Positions 25,122 to 35,200 of a DNA stretch of 64,000 bases are shown piece after piece. Positions within the stretch are counted from its first letter, which is position 1; every line of letters starts with the position of its first letter. Under the pieces are notes generated by a model. It worked only from the letters and a program-made list of their open reading frames with translations, did no database searches and was not told the DNA's origin. The DNA comes from Acinetobacter tibetensis (GTDB lineage Bacteria; Pseudomonadota; Gammaproteobacteria; Pseudomonadales; Moraxellaceae): the NCBI RefSeq assembly GCF_023824315.1, contig NZ_CP098732.1, positions 744,001 through 808,000 on the forward strand. The letters run 5' to 3'. The translations under genes and the position numbers were made by a program.

Positions 25122-25175
25122 TATCCTGTTTTTTTAATCACTATTTTTTGAGTTAATTTAATAATAACCATATGT

Positions 25176-25201
25176 TATAAAACCTTCTCCCGAAAGGGAG
25201 A
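25176..25201 (-). terminator. Possible terminator of the ribA-like gene
   Basis: TCTCCC (25186-25191) and GGGAGA (25196-25201) form a 6-bp GC-rich stem with a 4-base loop. On the minus strand it is followed by AGGTTTTAT, so it would act after the ribA-like gene; on the plus strand there is no T-run. Confidence 0.5.
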
Positions 25202-25243
25202 TGGAACTTTGTATGTGGATTTTTTTCTGAAAGTGATCGCTTT

Positions 25244-25858
25244 TTAAAAATCACTATTATCATACAGATGTGACATACGTTTTTGCTTTGTTTCTAGATA
25301 ATTCTTATTAAAGCTATTTAAGCCTACTTTCAAAGGAATACGTTCAACAACATTAATTCCCAAATCAGTTAAAGATTTAATTTTAAGCGGATTATTTGTA
25401 ATGAGTTTTACATTCTTTATTTTTAAATAATCGAGCATAATGGTACACATATCATACTTGCGAGCATCCGCTGGCAGGTTTAATAATAAATTAGCGTCAA
25501 GGGTATCATGTCCTTGATCTTGAAGTGCGTAGGCTCGAATTTTATTGGTTAGTCCTATGCCACGGCCTTCTTGGCGTAAGTATAAAATGACACCTTGACC
25601 TGCATCATGAATCATTTTCATGGTTGAGTGTAATTGTGGACCACAATCACATTTGAGTGATCCAAAAGCATCTCCTGTTAAGCATTCTGAATGTATTCTG
25701 ACCAGTACAGGTTGATGTGGAGCAGCATTCATCCCTTTAGCAAGAGCGATATGTTCTTCACCAGTACATTTATCTTGAAATGCTATAATTTCAAAATCGC
25801 CAAATGCAGTAGGTAACTTTGATTTTGAAACAAATTCTATAGCCACTGGACTATCCAC
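25244..25858 (-). CDS. ribA: GTP cyclohydrolase II (RibA-type)
   Basis: A 204-aa enzyme that opens GTP to the first riboflavin precursor. [18 protein letters not shown] holds the three zinc cysteines, and [20 protein letters not shown] the catalytic and GTP-binding residues; [16 protein letters not shown] near the end is typical. Length matches stand-alone RibA. It converges with trpBA. No FMN riboswitch was seen upstream. Its isolation from other rib genes suggests an accessory paralogue, used perhaps for extra flavin supply. Confidence 0.92.
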   Translation of the reverse strand: MDSPVAIEFVSKSKLPTAFGDFEIIAFQDKCTGEEHIALAKGMNAAPHQPVLVRIHSECLTGDAFGSLKCDCGPQLHSTMKMIHDAGQGVILYLRQEGRGIGLTNKIRAYALQDQGHDTLDANLLLNLPADARKYDMCTIMLDYLKIKNVKLITNNPLKIKSLTDLGINVVERIPLKVGLNSFNKNYLETKQKRMSHLYDNSDF

Positions 25859-26270
25859 CTATATCTTGATAATAGATAAAATACGCTGAATTAAACTTTC
25901 AATTTAATAATATTCATTAGACAGTGAATTTTATGTGAAACAGCTTTGTTGAATGCACCTATTCTTTTTGTATTGCGCTAATCATAATTCTTATATGCAT
26001 AAGCCTAAACAGTGAACATGCGTACACCGATGAGTCTACTTAAATTCAAGCATTTATCCATTTTGCTATATTAAATTGCTTTGATATCAATTTCCGCATT
26101 AAGAAAAAGAAACTGAAGTGCTGAATTTGATTCAGAATTTTGTCAAAGACATTTAAATTACGCAGTGATTGATTGTGCTTAATTTAGGTTGAGCGGAATG
26201 TGGAAACACCCCTTCGGTATATGTGTAGGAGGCGTGTTTCTAGACTTTTGGCGTGAATTTTCAGAAAAAC
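25859..26270. other. Intergenic region, no gene seen
   Basis: AT-rich 412 bp upstream of the ribA-like gene and downstream of dsdA. A 64-codon frame at 26189-26383 runs mostly through the end of dsdA on the other strand and is not credible. The ribA promoter should be here, but no clear -35/-10 pair stands out. Confidence 0.5.
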
Positions 26271-27620
26271 TTAATTCGCTATGGCAGCCTTGGCTAAATA
26301 ATTGGCCATCTCTTCTTGGGGTACCATGCCACCACCCGTGCCCCAAACAATATGATGGGCATTCTGCAATTGTTGTGCCGTGAAATGATGCATGGCCGCA
26401 TATTCAGAATGTTTGCAAATGAGTACAGGTCCCAACATGCCTGCCAAAGCTGAAGGTTCGAGTTGCAGTGCTTCGGTTCGGTTCAGCAAACCCAGCAATT
26501 GATACAGGGTTTGATCATCCAAGGTATAAAGACCGTCCAATAAATGTTGCATGGCGCGACCGACAAAACCAGAAGCACGACCAACAGCGAGTCCATCTGC
26601 ATCGGTGATGTTGTCGATCCCAATTTCTTGTACTGAGATTTGATCATGCAAGCCTGTGGCAATGCCCAATAACATGCAGGGAGAATGTGTTGGTTCGGCA
26701 AAAAAGCAATGAACATGATCGCCAAATGCCATTTTTAAACCAAAAGCTACACCACCAGGGCCACCACCGACACCACAAGGTAAGTAGACAAATAAAGGGT
26801 GTTCTTGATCGACTTGAATATCACGTTGTTGCAATTGTTGCTTTAAACGTTCCCCTGCGACAGCATAGCCTAAAAACAGGTTTTTGGAATTTTCATCATC
26901 AATAAAATAGCAGTTTGGATTTGTCAGTGCCGTTTTGCGTCCTGCTTCGACCGCAACTCCATAATCTTCTGCGTATTCAATTACCGTGACGCCATGTGCA
27001 CGCAATTTGTCTTTTTTCCATTGACGAGCATCTGCCGACATATGCACAGTCACATTAAAACCCAGTTGTGCACTCATGATGCCAATGGATAGTCCTAGAT
27101 TTCCAGTAGACCCGACCGCAATACTGTACTGACTGAAAAACTTTTTAAATTCAGAGGTGTTTAATTTGGCATAGTCATCTTGCAGGGTGAGTAAGCCTGC
27201 ATCCAGTGCTAATTTTTCAGCAAAATAGAGCACTTCATAAATACCTCCACGAGCTTTAATAGAACCAGAAATTGGTAAATGGCTGTCTTTTTTAAGCCAC
27301 AGCGTTCCCTCAATTTTTTGTCTGTATTGTGCTTCTAATTGTTGTTGCATCTTTGGAATTGATACCAGTTCAGATTCAATAATGCCATTGTTTGCGGCTG
27401 TTTCTGGAAATGCCGTCATTAGATAGGGCGCAAAGCGAGCTAAGCGGTCACGTGCATCATGAATATCTGCCTGATTAAGTCCAACATAAGGCAATCCTTC
27501 TTCTAGTGTTGTGAAATCAGGATTAAACCAAATGGTTTCTTTCAGTTCGATCAATGTTTTAACGATAGGATACTGTTTAGTGAGTTGCTGGATCTGTTGA
27601 GGATTCATGTGATGGCTCAT
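26271..27620 (-). CDS. dsdA: D-serine ammonia-lyase (D-serine dehydratase)
   Basis: A 449-aa PLP enzyme converting D-serine to pyruvate and ammonia. [17 protein letters not shown] carries the PLP Lys (residue 122), [15 protein letters not shown] and [16 protein letters not shown] form the phosphate cradle, and [10 protein letters not shown] closes the protein. Length and order match E. coli DsdA. It is divergent from a LysR gene that fits DsdC. No DsdX permease is adjacent, so D-serine uptake must rely on another transporter. Confidence 0.94.
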   Translation of the reverse strand: MSHHMNPQQIQQLTKQYPIVKTLIELKETIWFNPDFTTLEEGLPYVGLNQADIHDARDRLARFAPYLMTAFPETAANNGIIESELVSIPKMQQQLEAQYRQKIEGTLWLKKDSHLPISGSIKARGGIYEVLYFAEKLALDAGLLTLQDDYAKLNTSEFKKFFSQYSIAVGSTGNLGLSIGIMSAQLGFNVTVHMSADARQWKKDKLRAHGVTVIEYAEDYGVAVEAGRKTALTNPNCYFIDDENSKNLFLGYAVAGERLKQQLQQRDIQVDQEHPLFVYLPCGVGGGPGGVAFGLKMAFGDHVHCFFAEPTHSPCMLLGIATGLHDQISVQEIGIDNITDADGLAVGRASGFVGRAMQHLLDGLYTLDDQTLYQLLGLLNRTEALQLEPSALAGMLGPVLICKHSEYAAMHHFTAQQLQNAHHIVWGTGGGMVPQEEMANYLAKAAIAN

Positions 27621-27854
27621 ATAGGTTTTGCAGGCTAAAAACAGAAATATTTAGTGGCAAGACAACGACTGTGAGCTTATTTCAATGCATTTACTATACT
27701 GGGTCAAATGATGATATTTGATTTATGCATGAAAATAATTCATCTGTAATGCGCCTTGGTGCTGAATAAAACATGTTTAGATGAATTGATTTTAAGTCAA
27801 AGCTTATGCTTAATTTCAATATCAAGATGAGAGCCATGAATAGAGATAAAACAA

Positions 27855-28766
27855 ATGAGTATGTCCTATAACAACCTAACAGGTTTTCAGTTATCCAAAC
27901 TTTATACTTTTGAAGTTGCTGCAAGACACGAATCATTTGCCATGGCAGCCGCTGAGTTATGTTTGACGCCGAGTGCTGTCAGCCATCAAATCAATCTGCT
28001 TGAAAAAGAACTCAATATTCAATTATTTGAACGCTTACATCGTAAGGTGGTCTTGAGTCATGCAGGGCACAGATTACTGGCGGCTTTACAATTATCTTTT
28101 GATCATTTAAGTACTGAAATAAAAGCAATTCAAAATCAGGCTTTGGCGGGTTCTCTCACCATTTATGCACGACCTTCTATTACCCAATGTTGGCTGATTC
28201 CTAAATTGCAGGATTTTATTCAGCAATATCCATTAATTGAACTGTCAATTTTAACAGGCAATGAGATGGTGAATTTTCAACGTACAGGTATTGATCTGGC
28301 CCTGTATTTTGGCCATCAACCATCACAACATTTGCATTATGATTACTTGATGGATGAACAAATTGTTCCTGTATGTAGCCCGCAATATGCTGAAAAGATG
28401 AATTTAATTGGGAAATTACAACAGTTACAGTATTGTACGTTATTGCATGATAGCCAAGCATGGAACAATGAGACTGGCATGGATGAATGGCAGAGCTGGG
28501 CGACTCATTTTTCTGTGGAATTGGGTTTATCGAAGGGGATGCTGTTTGACCGTTCGGATTTGGCATTACTTGCAGCAAAACAACATTTGGGCATTTGTAT
28601 GGGGCGAAAAAGGTTAGTGCAACAAGACCTTGAAAGTGGGGCATTGATCATGCCATTTTCTGAAATGTTTTTAGCTTGTGAACAGCATTACTACACCATT
28701 TCTGGAAAAAATCCACGATTACCGAAAGTTGATGCTTTTATTCGATGGTTAAAAGTTCAAACCTAA
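27855..28766 (+). CDS. dsdC: LysR-type regulator, DsdC-like
   Basis: A 303-aa regulator. The winged HTH reads FQLSKLYTFEVAARHESFAM...LTPSAVSHQINLLEKELN, followed by a LysR effector domain with SITQCWLIPKLQDF. It is divergent from dsdA across 234 bp, as dsdC is in enterobacteria, where DsdC with D-serine activates dsdA. No recognisable binding site was extracted from the intergenic region. The assignment rests on family subgroup and position. Confidence 0.8.
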   Translation: MSMSYNNLTGFQLSKLYTFEVAARHESFAMAAAELCLTPSAVSHQINLLEKELNIQLFERLHRKVVLSHAGHRLLAALQLSFDHLSTEIKAIQNQALAGSLTIYARPSITQCWLIPKLQDFIQQYPLIELSILTGNEMVNFQRTGIDLALYFGHQPSQHLHYDYLMDEQIVPVCSPQYAEKMNLIGKLQQLQYCTLLHDSQAWNNETGMDEWQSWATHFSVELGLSKGMLFDRSDLALLAAKQHLGICMGRKRLVQQDLESGALIMPFSEMFLACEQHYYTISGKNPRLPKVDAFIRWLKVQT

Positions 28767-29119
28767 TTTTTGAATAATTGAATGTGGTTGAAGTGGAATA
28801 ATTATATAAATATAAAAAGCCTGAATTAGATTGAATATTCTGTTCATCAGTAGGTTGTAAAATATCTTAGGGATTGGAGAGGTTTAAGAAAAAAGTTAAC
28901 TATATATTTTTGATTTTTATTAAATATTCAAAGCATTTTCATTCACGAAATCATGCACCTATAGCGTAAATAATGCTGCATAATTTCCTTTCTATATTGT
29001 CAATTTACGTCATAAAGTGTCATAAAATTCAGCTTAGCGCTGGTCAAAAACGCTAAATTTTTATACTATACCGCAAACTTTATAATTACGACATCCACTT
29101 TATATTTATTAAAAACATT
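28767..29119 (+). promoter_or_regulatory. Upstream region of vgrG
   Basis: 353 bp, AT-rich, without a gene. TTAGCG and CGCTAA (29034-29039 and 29051-29056) form an inverted repeat, and TATACT at 29062-29067 could be a -10 box 52 bp before the vgrG ATG; no good -35 is seen. There is no clear ribosome binding site before the vgrG ATG. Confidence 0.3.
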
Positions 29120-32100
29120 ATGTTGAATCATATTTATGCTGCTTTTGAACAGCTGGGATTCACTACACAAAAGCGTGTATTGCATATCCAGTTTGCCAAT
29201 GCGTTGCTGAATCAGCAGGTCTATTTACAGCGAATAGACGGGACGCATGGCTTAAATCAAGGCTTAACCGCCAGTTTAATTTGCTTGTCGACACATGCAT
29301 TTATTCCGCTAAAACAGTTTATTGGCTGTCAGGTTGCTATAGACCAAGTGACTGACACAGGCCAATTGAGCCGTATCACAGGGATCATCACCCAAGCTCA
29401 AGCTGGAGCAAGCGATGGTGCACTGACCTTATATCGCCTCACACTTGAAGACCCGACCACATTATGGAAACAACGCCGTAACAGTCGTGTGTTTATGAAT
29501 AAAAATGTGGTGGATGTGGTCAATATTCTGTTCCAAGAGTGGCAACAAAAAAGTCCACTATTTGCGGCAAGCCTGAGCCTTGATTTAGCAGGGCTGAGTC
29601 GAGAGTACGATGTTCGACCTTTCATTATGCAAAGCAATGAAAGTGATTATGATTTTTTAACTCGTCTCCTCAGAAGTGAAGGAATTAGTTGGCTGATTGA
29701 TGAAGCCCAAACACTGCTTGCCCAAATTCACCAACCTATTCAAGCACAAAAGCTACGCTTAATTGATGATAACCAGCACTACCAAGCCCTGCCACGACGC
29801 AGTGTCCGCTTTCATCAGAGTAGTGCCGTTCAAGCTGTAGACAGCATTACCCATTGGCAGGCACAACGGCAGTTACAGCCCACAGCAGTGCATGTTCAGC
29901 GCTGGCAAGCTGATGCACTGACACAGGATGATGGTGCAGGCAGCGTGCAAAGCAAACATCAGCAGAGTGAGCAATATGATGTTGCAAGTTTAGGGCTAGA
30001 GCAAGCATGGCATTTTTCACCCGCATGGATGCAAGATCTGAATGGGGAGGATGGTGCAACAGCATCGGGCAATCCGCAACTGGAACAATTTAACCAGCAG
30101 CTATCGGACTACTACAATGCACAAGCCAAGCATTTCTGTGCACAGTCTACAGTGCGAGATGCTCATGTGGGTTACTGGTTTGAACTGCAAGATCATCCTG
30201 AAATTAATCAACACAGCGGTGCAGACAAAGAATTTCTCATTACCGAAAAAACCTTTTATAGCCAAAATAACCTGCCTAAAGATTTAAACCAACAATTGGA
30301 GCAACTTCTCCAACAAAGTCATTGGCAATTCACTTCTACACTGAGCAGCATTGCAAGTGAACAGCGCCAAGGCAATCTGCTGAGCTTACAACGTCGACAT
30401 ATTAAAACTGTACCCGCTTATCATCCTGAGCAGCATCGCCCAACTGCCCACCCGCAACGTGCTCAGGTGGTTGGGCCGAATGGTGAAGAAATCCATGTCG
30501 ATGCATGGGGACGCATTAAAGTCCGCTTTTTATTCACAAGAAATGAAGACCATACACATGATGGTGGTGCGGGCAGCAACGATAACGATACGGACTCTGC
30601 TTGGGTGGATGTATTGACCCCATGGGCGGGTGAAGGCTACGGGGCACGTTTCTTGCCGCGTATTGGCGAAATTGTAGTCATTGACTTCTTTCAAGGAGAC
30701 ATAGATCGTCCTTTTGTGGTGGGACGTCTTCATGAAGCACAGCGTTCTCCTACAAAATTCGATAATGCAGGACAACTCCCTGATACCAAAAAACTGGCAG
30801 GCATTAAATCTAAAGAATATCAGGGAGAGGGCTTTAACCAGCTTCGATTTGATGACACTACAGGTCAAATTAGTGCCCAGTTACAAAGCAGTCATGCGGC
30901 AAGTCAACTCAACTTAGGTAAACTGAGTCATCCCAAAGCCACCGAAGAAAGTGAAGATCGTGGAGAAGGTTTTGAATTAAGGACTGACCAATGGGGAGCT
31001 GTTCGTGCGGGGGCTGGATTATTACTTTCCACGTATAAACAAGCCCAAGCAAAAGCAGATCATTTAGATGTACAGGAGACACAAAAACAACTTGAAAGTA
31101 GTCAGAAGAACACTAAAGCATTAAGTGATTTAGCCAAGAATCAACAAACGGATGAAATCGAATCTGTAGAGCAACTTAAAGTATTTGCAGAACAATTAGA
31201 AAAAGGTATTGCAAAATTTAAAAAATCTTTGATGCTCCTAAGCTCACCTGACAGCATTGCTCTGAGTACCCCTGAGGATATTCATCTATCAGCAGATGGG
31301 CAGATTAACTATTTTGCAGGGGATAGTATTAATCTTAGTACACAGAAAAACTGGGTGGGGCATGCGCTAAATAAAATTAGTCTATTTGCAGTTCAAGGTG
31401 ATTTTAAGCTTGTTGCCGCACAAGGCAAATTTAGTATTCAAGCTCAATCTAATGCATTGGATATTTTATCGAAGTTAGGTATTCGTATTGCTTCTACTGA
31501 AGACCGTATTGAAATTAGTAGCCCCAAAGAAGTTTTGATTACTGGCGCCTCTTCACAAATTGCCCTAAATGGTTCTGGGATATTCCCCAAAACTGGTGGA
31601 AAGTTTGAGGTGAATGCTGGACAACACTTATTTAAAGGTGGTGCAGGTGCAAGTCAGTCTGCACAACTTCCAGAAGCAAAGCCATTAAAAGGTGCACTTG
31701 AGCTATTGAAAAGTTATGGTGGAAATGACTTTTTTAAACAAACCAGTTTTAAAGTTCAAGATTCATTAGGAAAGCAAGTTACGGGCACATTGGATAACAA
31801 TGGCTTTGCAACGGTGACAGGAATTGCACCGGGTCCAGCAAAAGTCGAATTTGAGAAAGATCAACGGAGTTCTTGGGATCAAGGAAGCCATTTTACTACA
31901 CGAAATTATACATGGTCTGATCAAGTCATTAGTCGTGTAACTCAAGGGGCGAAGGATGCAATGGGCTCGTTAGGACAAAATATGATGTCGCAACTCAAGA
32001 GTAATCTCTTTTCCGGACAATCTTTGAATCTTAAAGATATGGGTAAACAAGCTCTTAATGATTTAGGACAGCAGACGCTAGGGCAGGTTAAAGAACAAGC

Positions 32101-32215
32101 CGTTACTCAAGTTTTCGGGGGTATTTCTTCACAGTTAAATACCCATTTGTCGCCTGAGCAAATGATGATGGGGCAAGTTGGTTTTAATCCAAATCCAACT
32201 GGTAATAAAGAATAA
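29120..32215 (+). CDS. vgrG: Type VI secretion system spike protein VgrG
   Basis: A 1031-aa T6SS spike. The N-terminal gp27-like region contains SREYDVRPFIMQSNESDYDF; the gp5-like OB fold spans about 454-535 (NGEEIHVDAWGRIKVRF ... GDIDRPFVVGRLHE), and a DUF2345 beta-rich stalk lies at about 700-835. A transthyretin-like domain (about 875-915, KVQDSLGKQVTGTLDNNGFA) and a Gln-rich helical tail follow; such extensions are known to load specific effectors. No PAAR gene is adjacent. The downstream Rhs gene is its likely cargo. Confidence 0.95.
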   Translation: MLNHIYAAFEQLGFTTQKRVLHIQFANALLNQQVYLQRIDGTHGLNQGLTASLICLSTHAFIPLKQFIGCQVAIDQVTDTGQLSRITGIITQAQAGASDGALTLYRLTLEDPTTLWKQRRNSRVFMNKNVVDVVNILFQEWQQKSPLFAASLSLDLAGLSREYDVRPFIMQSNESDYDFLTRLLRSEGISWLIDEAQTLLAQIHQPIQAQKLRLIDDNQHYQALPRRSVRFHQSSAVQAVDSITHWQAQRQLQPTAVHVQRWQADALTQDDGAGSVQSKHQQSEQYDVASLGLEQAWHFSPAWMQDLNGEDGATASGNPQLEQFNQQLSDYYNAQAKHFCAQSTVRDAHVGYWFELQDHPEINQHSGADKEFLITEKTFYSQNNLPKDLNQQLEQLLQQSHWQFTSTLSSIASEQRQGNLLSLQRRHIKTVPAYHPEQHRPTAHPQRAQVVGPNGEEIHVDAWGRIKVRFLFTRNEDHTHDGGAGSNDNDTDSAWVDVLTPWAGEGYGARFLPRIGEIVVIDFFQGDIDRPFVVGRLHEAQRSPTKFDNAGQLPDTKKLAGIKSKEYQGEGFNQLRFDDTTGQISAQLQSSHAASQLNLGKLSHPKATEESEDRGEGFELRTDQWGAVRAGAGLLLSTYKQAQAKADHLDVQETQKQLESSQKNTKALSDLAKNQQTDEIESVEQLKVFAEQLEKGIAKFKKSLMLLSSPDSIALSTPEDIHLSADGQINYFAGDSINLSTQKNWVGHALNKISLFAVQGDFKLVAAQGKFSIQAQSNALDILSKLGIRIASTEDRIEISSPKEVLITGASSQIALNGSGIFPKTGGKFEVNAGQHLFKGGAGASQSAQLPEAKPLKGALELLKSYGGNDFFKQTSFKVQDSLGKQVTGTLDNNGFATVTGIAPGPAKVEFEKDQRSSWDQGSHFTTRNYTWSDQVISRVTQGAKDAMGSLGQNMMSQLKSNLFSGQSLNLKDMGKQALNDLGQQTLGQVKEQAVTQVFGGISSQLNTHLSPEQMMMGQVGFNPNPTGNKE

Positions 32216-32286
32216 AGTTCAACTGCATTTTAAAAGATAAACAGTATTACAGATATGCTTTTGCATACAGAAAAGGTTTTAGTTTT

Positions 32287-35200
32287 ATGGCAACAAATAA
32301 TATTAAGTCAACTTCAGAACAAAAAAAGCCTGCGGTTGAACTTGCTGTTTTTAATTTAGAAAGTATTACTGAAGTTACAGACTTACAATTGATCGCAAAA
32401 CAAATTCAGCAATATCTATTTGTACGCGGTAAAACTAATTTAGAACAATTACAGACTCATGCTTATATACCAACTGTAGCAAATATTTTTGCATTAACGG
32501 GAAGTGTTCTAGATTTATTGCTCTATATAACTGATAAAAAGACTGGGGATGCAGGGACACAGCAAACAGCCCTATTGGGAGCAAATCTGATTGGATTATT
32601 TTTAGAGCCGAATAACCAAGCGCATGCCCGTATGGCTTTACGTCCTATGTTAGGACTCATGGCAGAGTGTTTATATCCAGAAAACGGAAAAATGAAGAGT
32701 ACTGATATAAAACGCTTGGGCCTACATTTAAATGCCATGATTGCGGGAGATTTAGAAAAATTCTTACAAGAAACTCTAGCTAAACTCCCAGAACTTCTAA
32801 CAAATGCCACAATCTTGGGTCTCAATATTTTGCGCAGTCTTGGTACTCCTCCTTCTGCTGATTTTCCTATTACAAGGATTGGTTCAGCAGGCGCAAGTGC
32901 GGAAAAACGTGACCCTAAATTAAAATTTACCAATTGGGCTATACCTTTAATCGATTTAGTGGCAGCACCTAGTCAATCAGATGATTCGGCAAAAATTAAG
33001 GTAGAAGCAAGTAGTGCACTTATCCAAGATGCTTTACAAGCTACGGCTACTTTAAGTTCAGCACTTCAGCAGCAAGCCAATGCTGGACAAAAATATACAT
33101 TAGCTTGGCTTATACAAGAAAGTTTAAAGGCGATCCAAGAACAACAAAAAAAAGCGAATGCTAGTGTTCCTGCTAATCAAACTGGGGAGCATGAACAGCA
33201 TACGAAAGGCGATATTTTGGAGTTTGTCAGTCTACAGGCGAATGCTTTAAATGCTGCACCTTGTACAGGTGTAGATTCACAATCGTCTAATAGTATTAGC
33301 TATTCAATTGGTGCTGAAAAAGTAGAACATATTGATTTTTCTCTACCTAAAATTAATTTCTCGTTCAGCCGGCATTATCACTCACAACGAGGTGAGTTTG
33401 ATAACGGTATGATCGGTGCACGTTGGATGATGCCTTTTTCCAGTGTAATTAAACAAGACTCTAAAGGTTATATCTTTATTGATGCTCAGGGACGAAAACT
33501 GCAGCTTCCACCTTCAATACAATATGAATCCTATATTTCTCCTTTCGAAAATTTGACAGTTCAACCATTAGAAGATGGAGATTTAATCCTGAACTTTGGT
33601 ACAGAGAGGAGTTTCCATTACCACAGCTTTAATGAGGGTAGAGACTATCAGTTAATCCAACAGCTTAATGGCAGTACCCAAGAAAAAGTAATTCTAAGTT
33701 ACTTGTTAGTAGGACAGGATGCTTATTTACAGTCTGTCAGTTTTCAATTTAAAAGGGCGAAGCATACACTTAAATTTGCTTTTAATGATCAAGTGAAAAT
33801 TATTGCTATCTTTGTTGATGATCAAATAGAGCCTTTAGCTAAATATGAATATGATCAATATGGTAACTTAATCAAAGCCTATGACCAAAATGGTCATGCT
33901 CGTCAATATGAATACAACCGAGCACATCAACTTACTCGTTATACAGATCGTACTGGGCGAGGGCATAACATTCGTTATGACTCCATAGCAGTTAATGCGA
34001 AAGCTATTGAGGAATGGGCCGATGATGGTAGTTTCCACACCAAACTGAAATGGCATCCTCGATTACGTCAAGTCGCTGTTTATGATGCGTATGAAACCCC
34101 AACTTACTATTACTACGATTTGCAAGGTTTCACTTATCGTATTCGTTTAGCAGATGGGCGAGAATCATGGTATTCCCGTGATAAATACAAGCGAATCACG
34201 AGACAGATTGACTTTAATGGTCAGGAAATCCAACAAGAATATAATGATAAAGGGCAATTAATTAAAATTGTACAGCCAAATGGTGGGGTGATTCGTTTTG
34301 CATATAATGAACAAGGACATTTAATTGAAGCTAAAGATCCGGAAGGAAGTATCTGGAAATGGGAATATGATACACAAGGCAATATCAGTAAAGAAATTAA
34401 TCCTTTAGAGCAAATAACTCAATATAAATATAATAGTGATAATCAATTGATAGAAGAGATTAATGCTAAAGGTAACTCTAAAAAAATCCAATACAATGAC
34501 CTTGGACAAATACTTTCTTATACAGACTGTTCTGGAAAAAGTAGTACATGGGAATATGATGAGGATGGAGTGCTTAAGGCCGAGCAAGCTGCTGATGAAA
34601 ATGCCATTCAGTATCAATACAGTACACAAGGTAAGAATAAAGGGCAGTTACAAAGAATCATTTATGCAGATGGACTAAAAGAACATTTCGAACATGATGA
34701 AGAGGGACGCTTACTTAAGCATACAGATACCAAGGGTTTAGTTACTCAATATCAATATAACTCTGTGGGGTTGGTGGCCCAAAGAATTGATGCTAATCAA
34801 TCTCAAATTAGTTATCAGTGGGATAAGCAAGGGCGTTTGAATAAGCTTATTAACCAAAATCATGCTGAGCATCAATTTGACTATAACCACTATGGGCAGT
34901 TAGTTCGCGAACAGGCATTTGACGGTGAGGAAAAATACTTTAGTTATACAGAGAATGGACAGTTGTCAGAGATTCGACAGCCGAATATCTTGAGTCGATT
35001 CAGCTATCATGATGATGGTCAAACCGCATCAATAATCTATACAAATATAGAAACAAGACAGAGTCAAAAACAAGAGCTTGAATACAATTTAAATCAACAG
35101 CTTATTAAAGCAAGCAATGAAGTAAGCCAGATTGATTTTTACCGCAATGCACTTGGACAAGTGATTCGGGAACATCAACACTATAAAGTTCCAAATTCTG

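Noticed and set aside
25186..25201. An RNA thermometer or riboswitch before the ribA-like gene
   Set aside because: The hairpin is downstream of the gene on its own strand and fits a terminator.
26189..26383. Plus-strand 64-codon frame
   Set aside because: More than half lies in the 3' end of dsdA on the opposite strand; no ribosome binding site or family.
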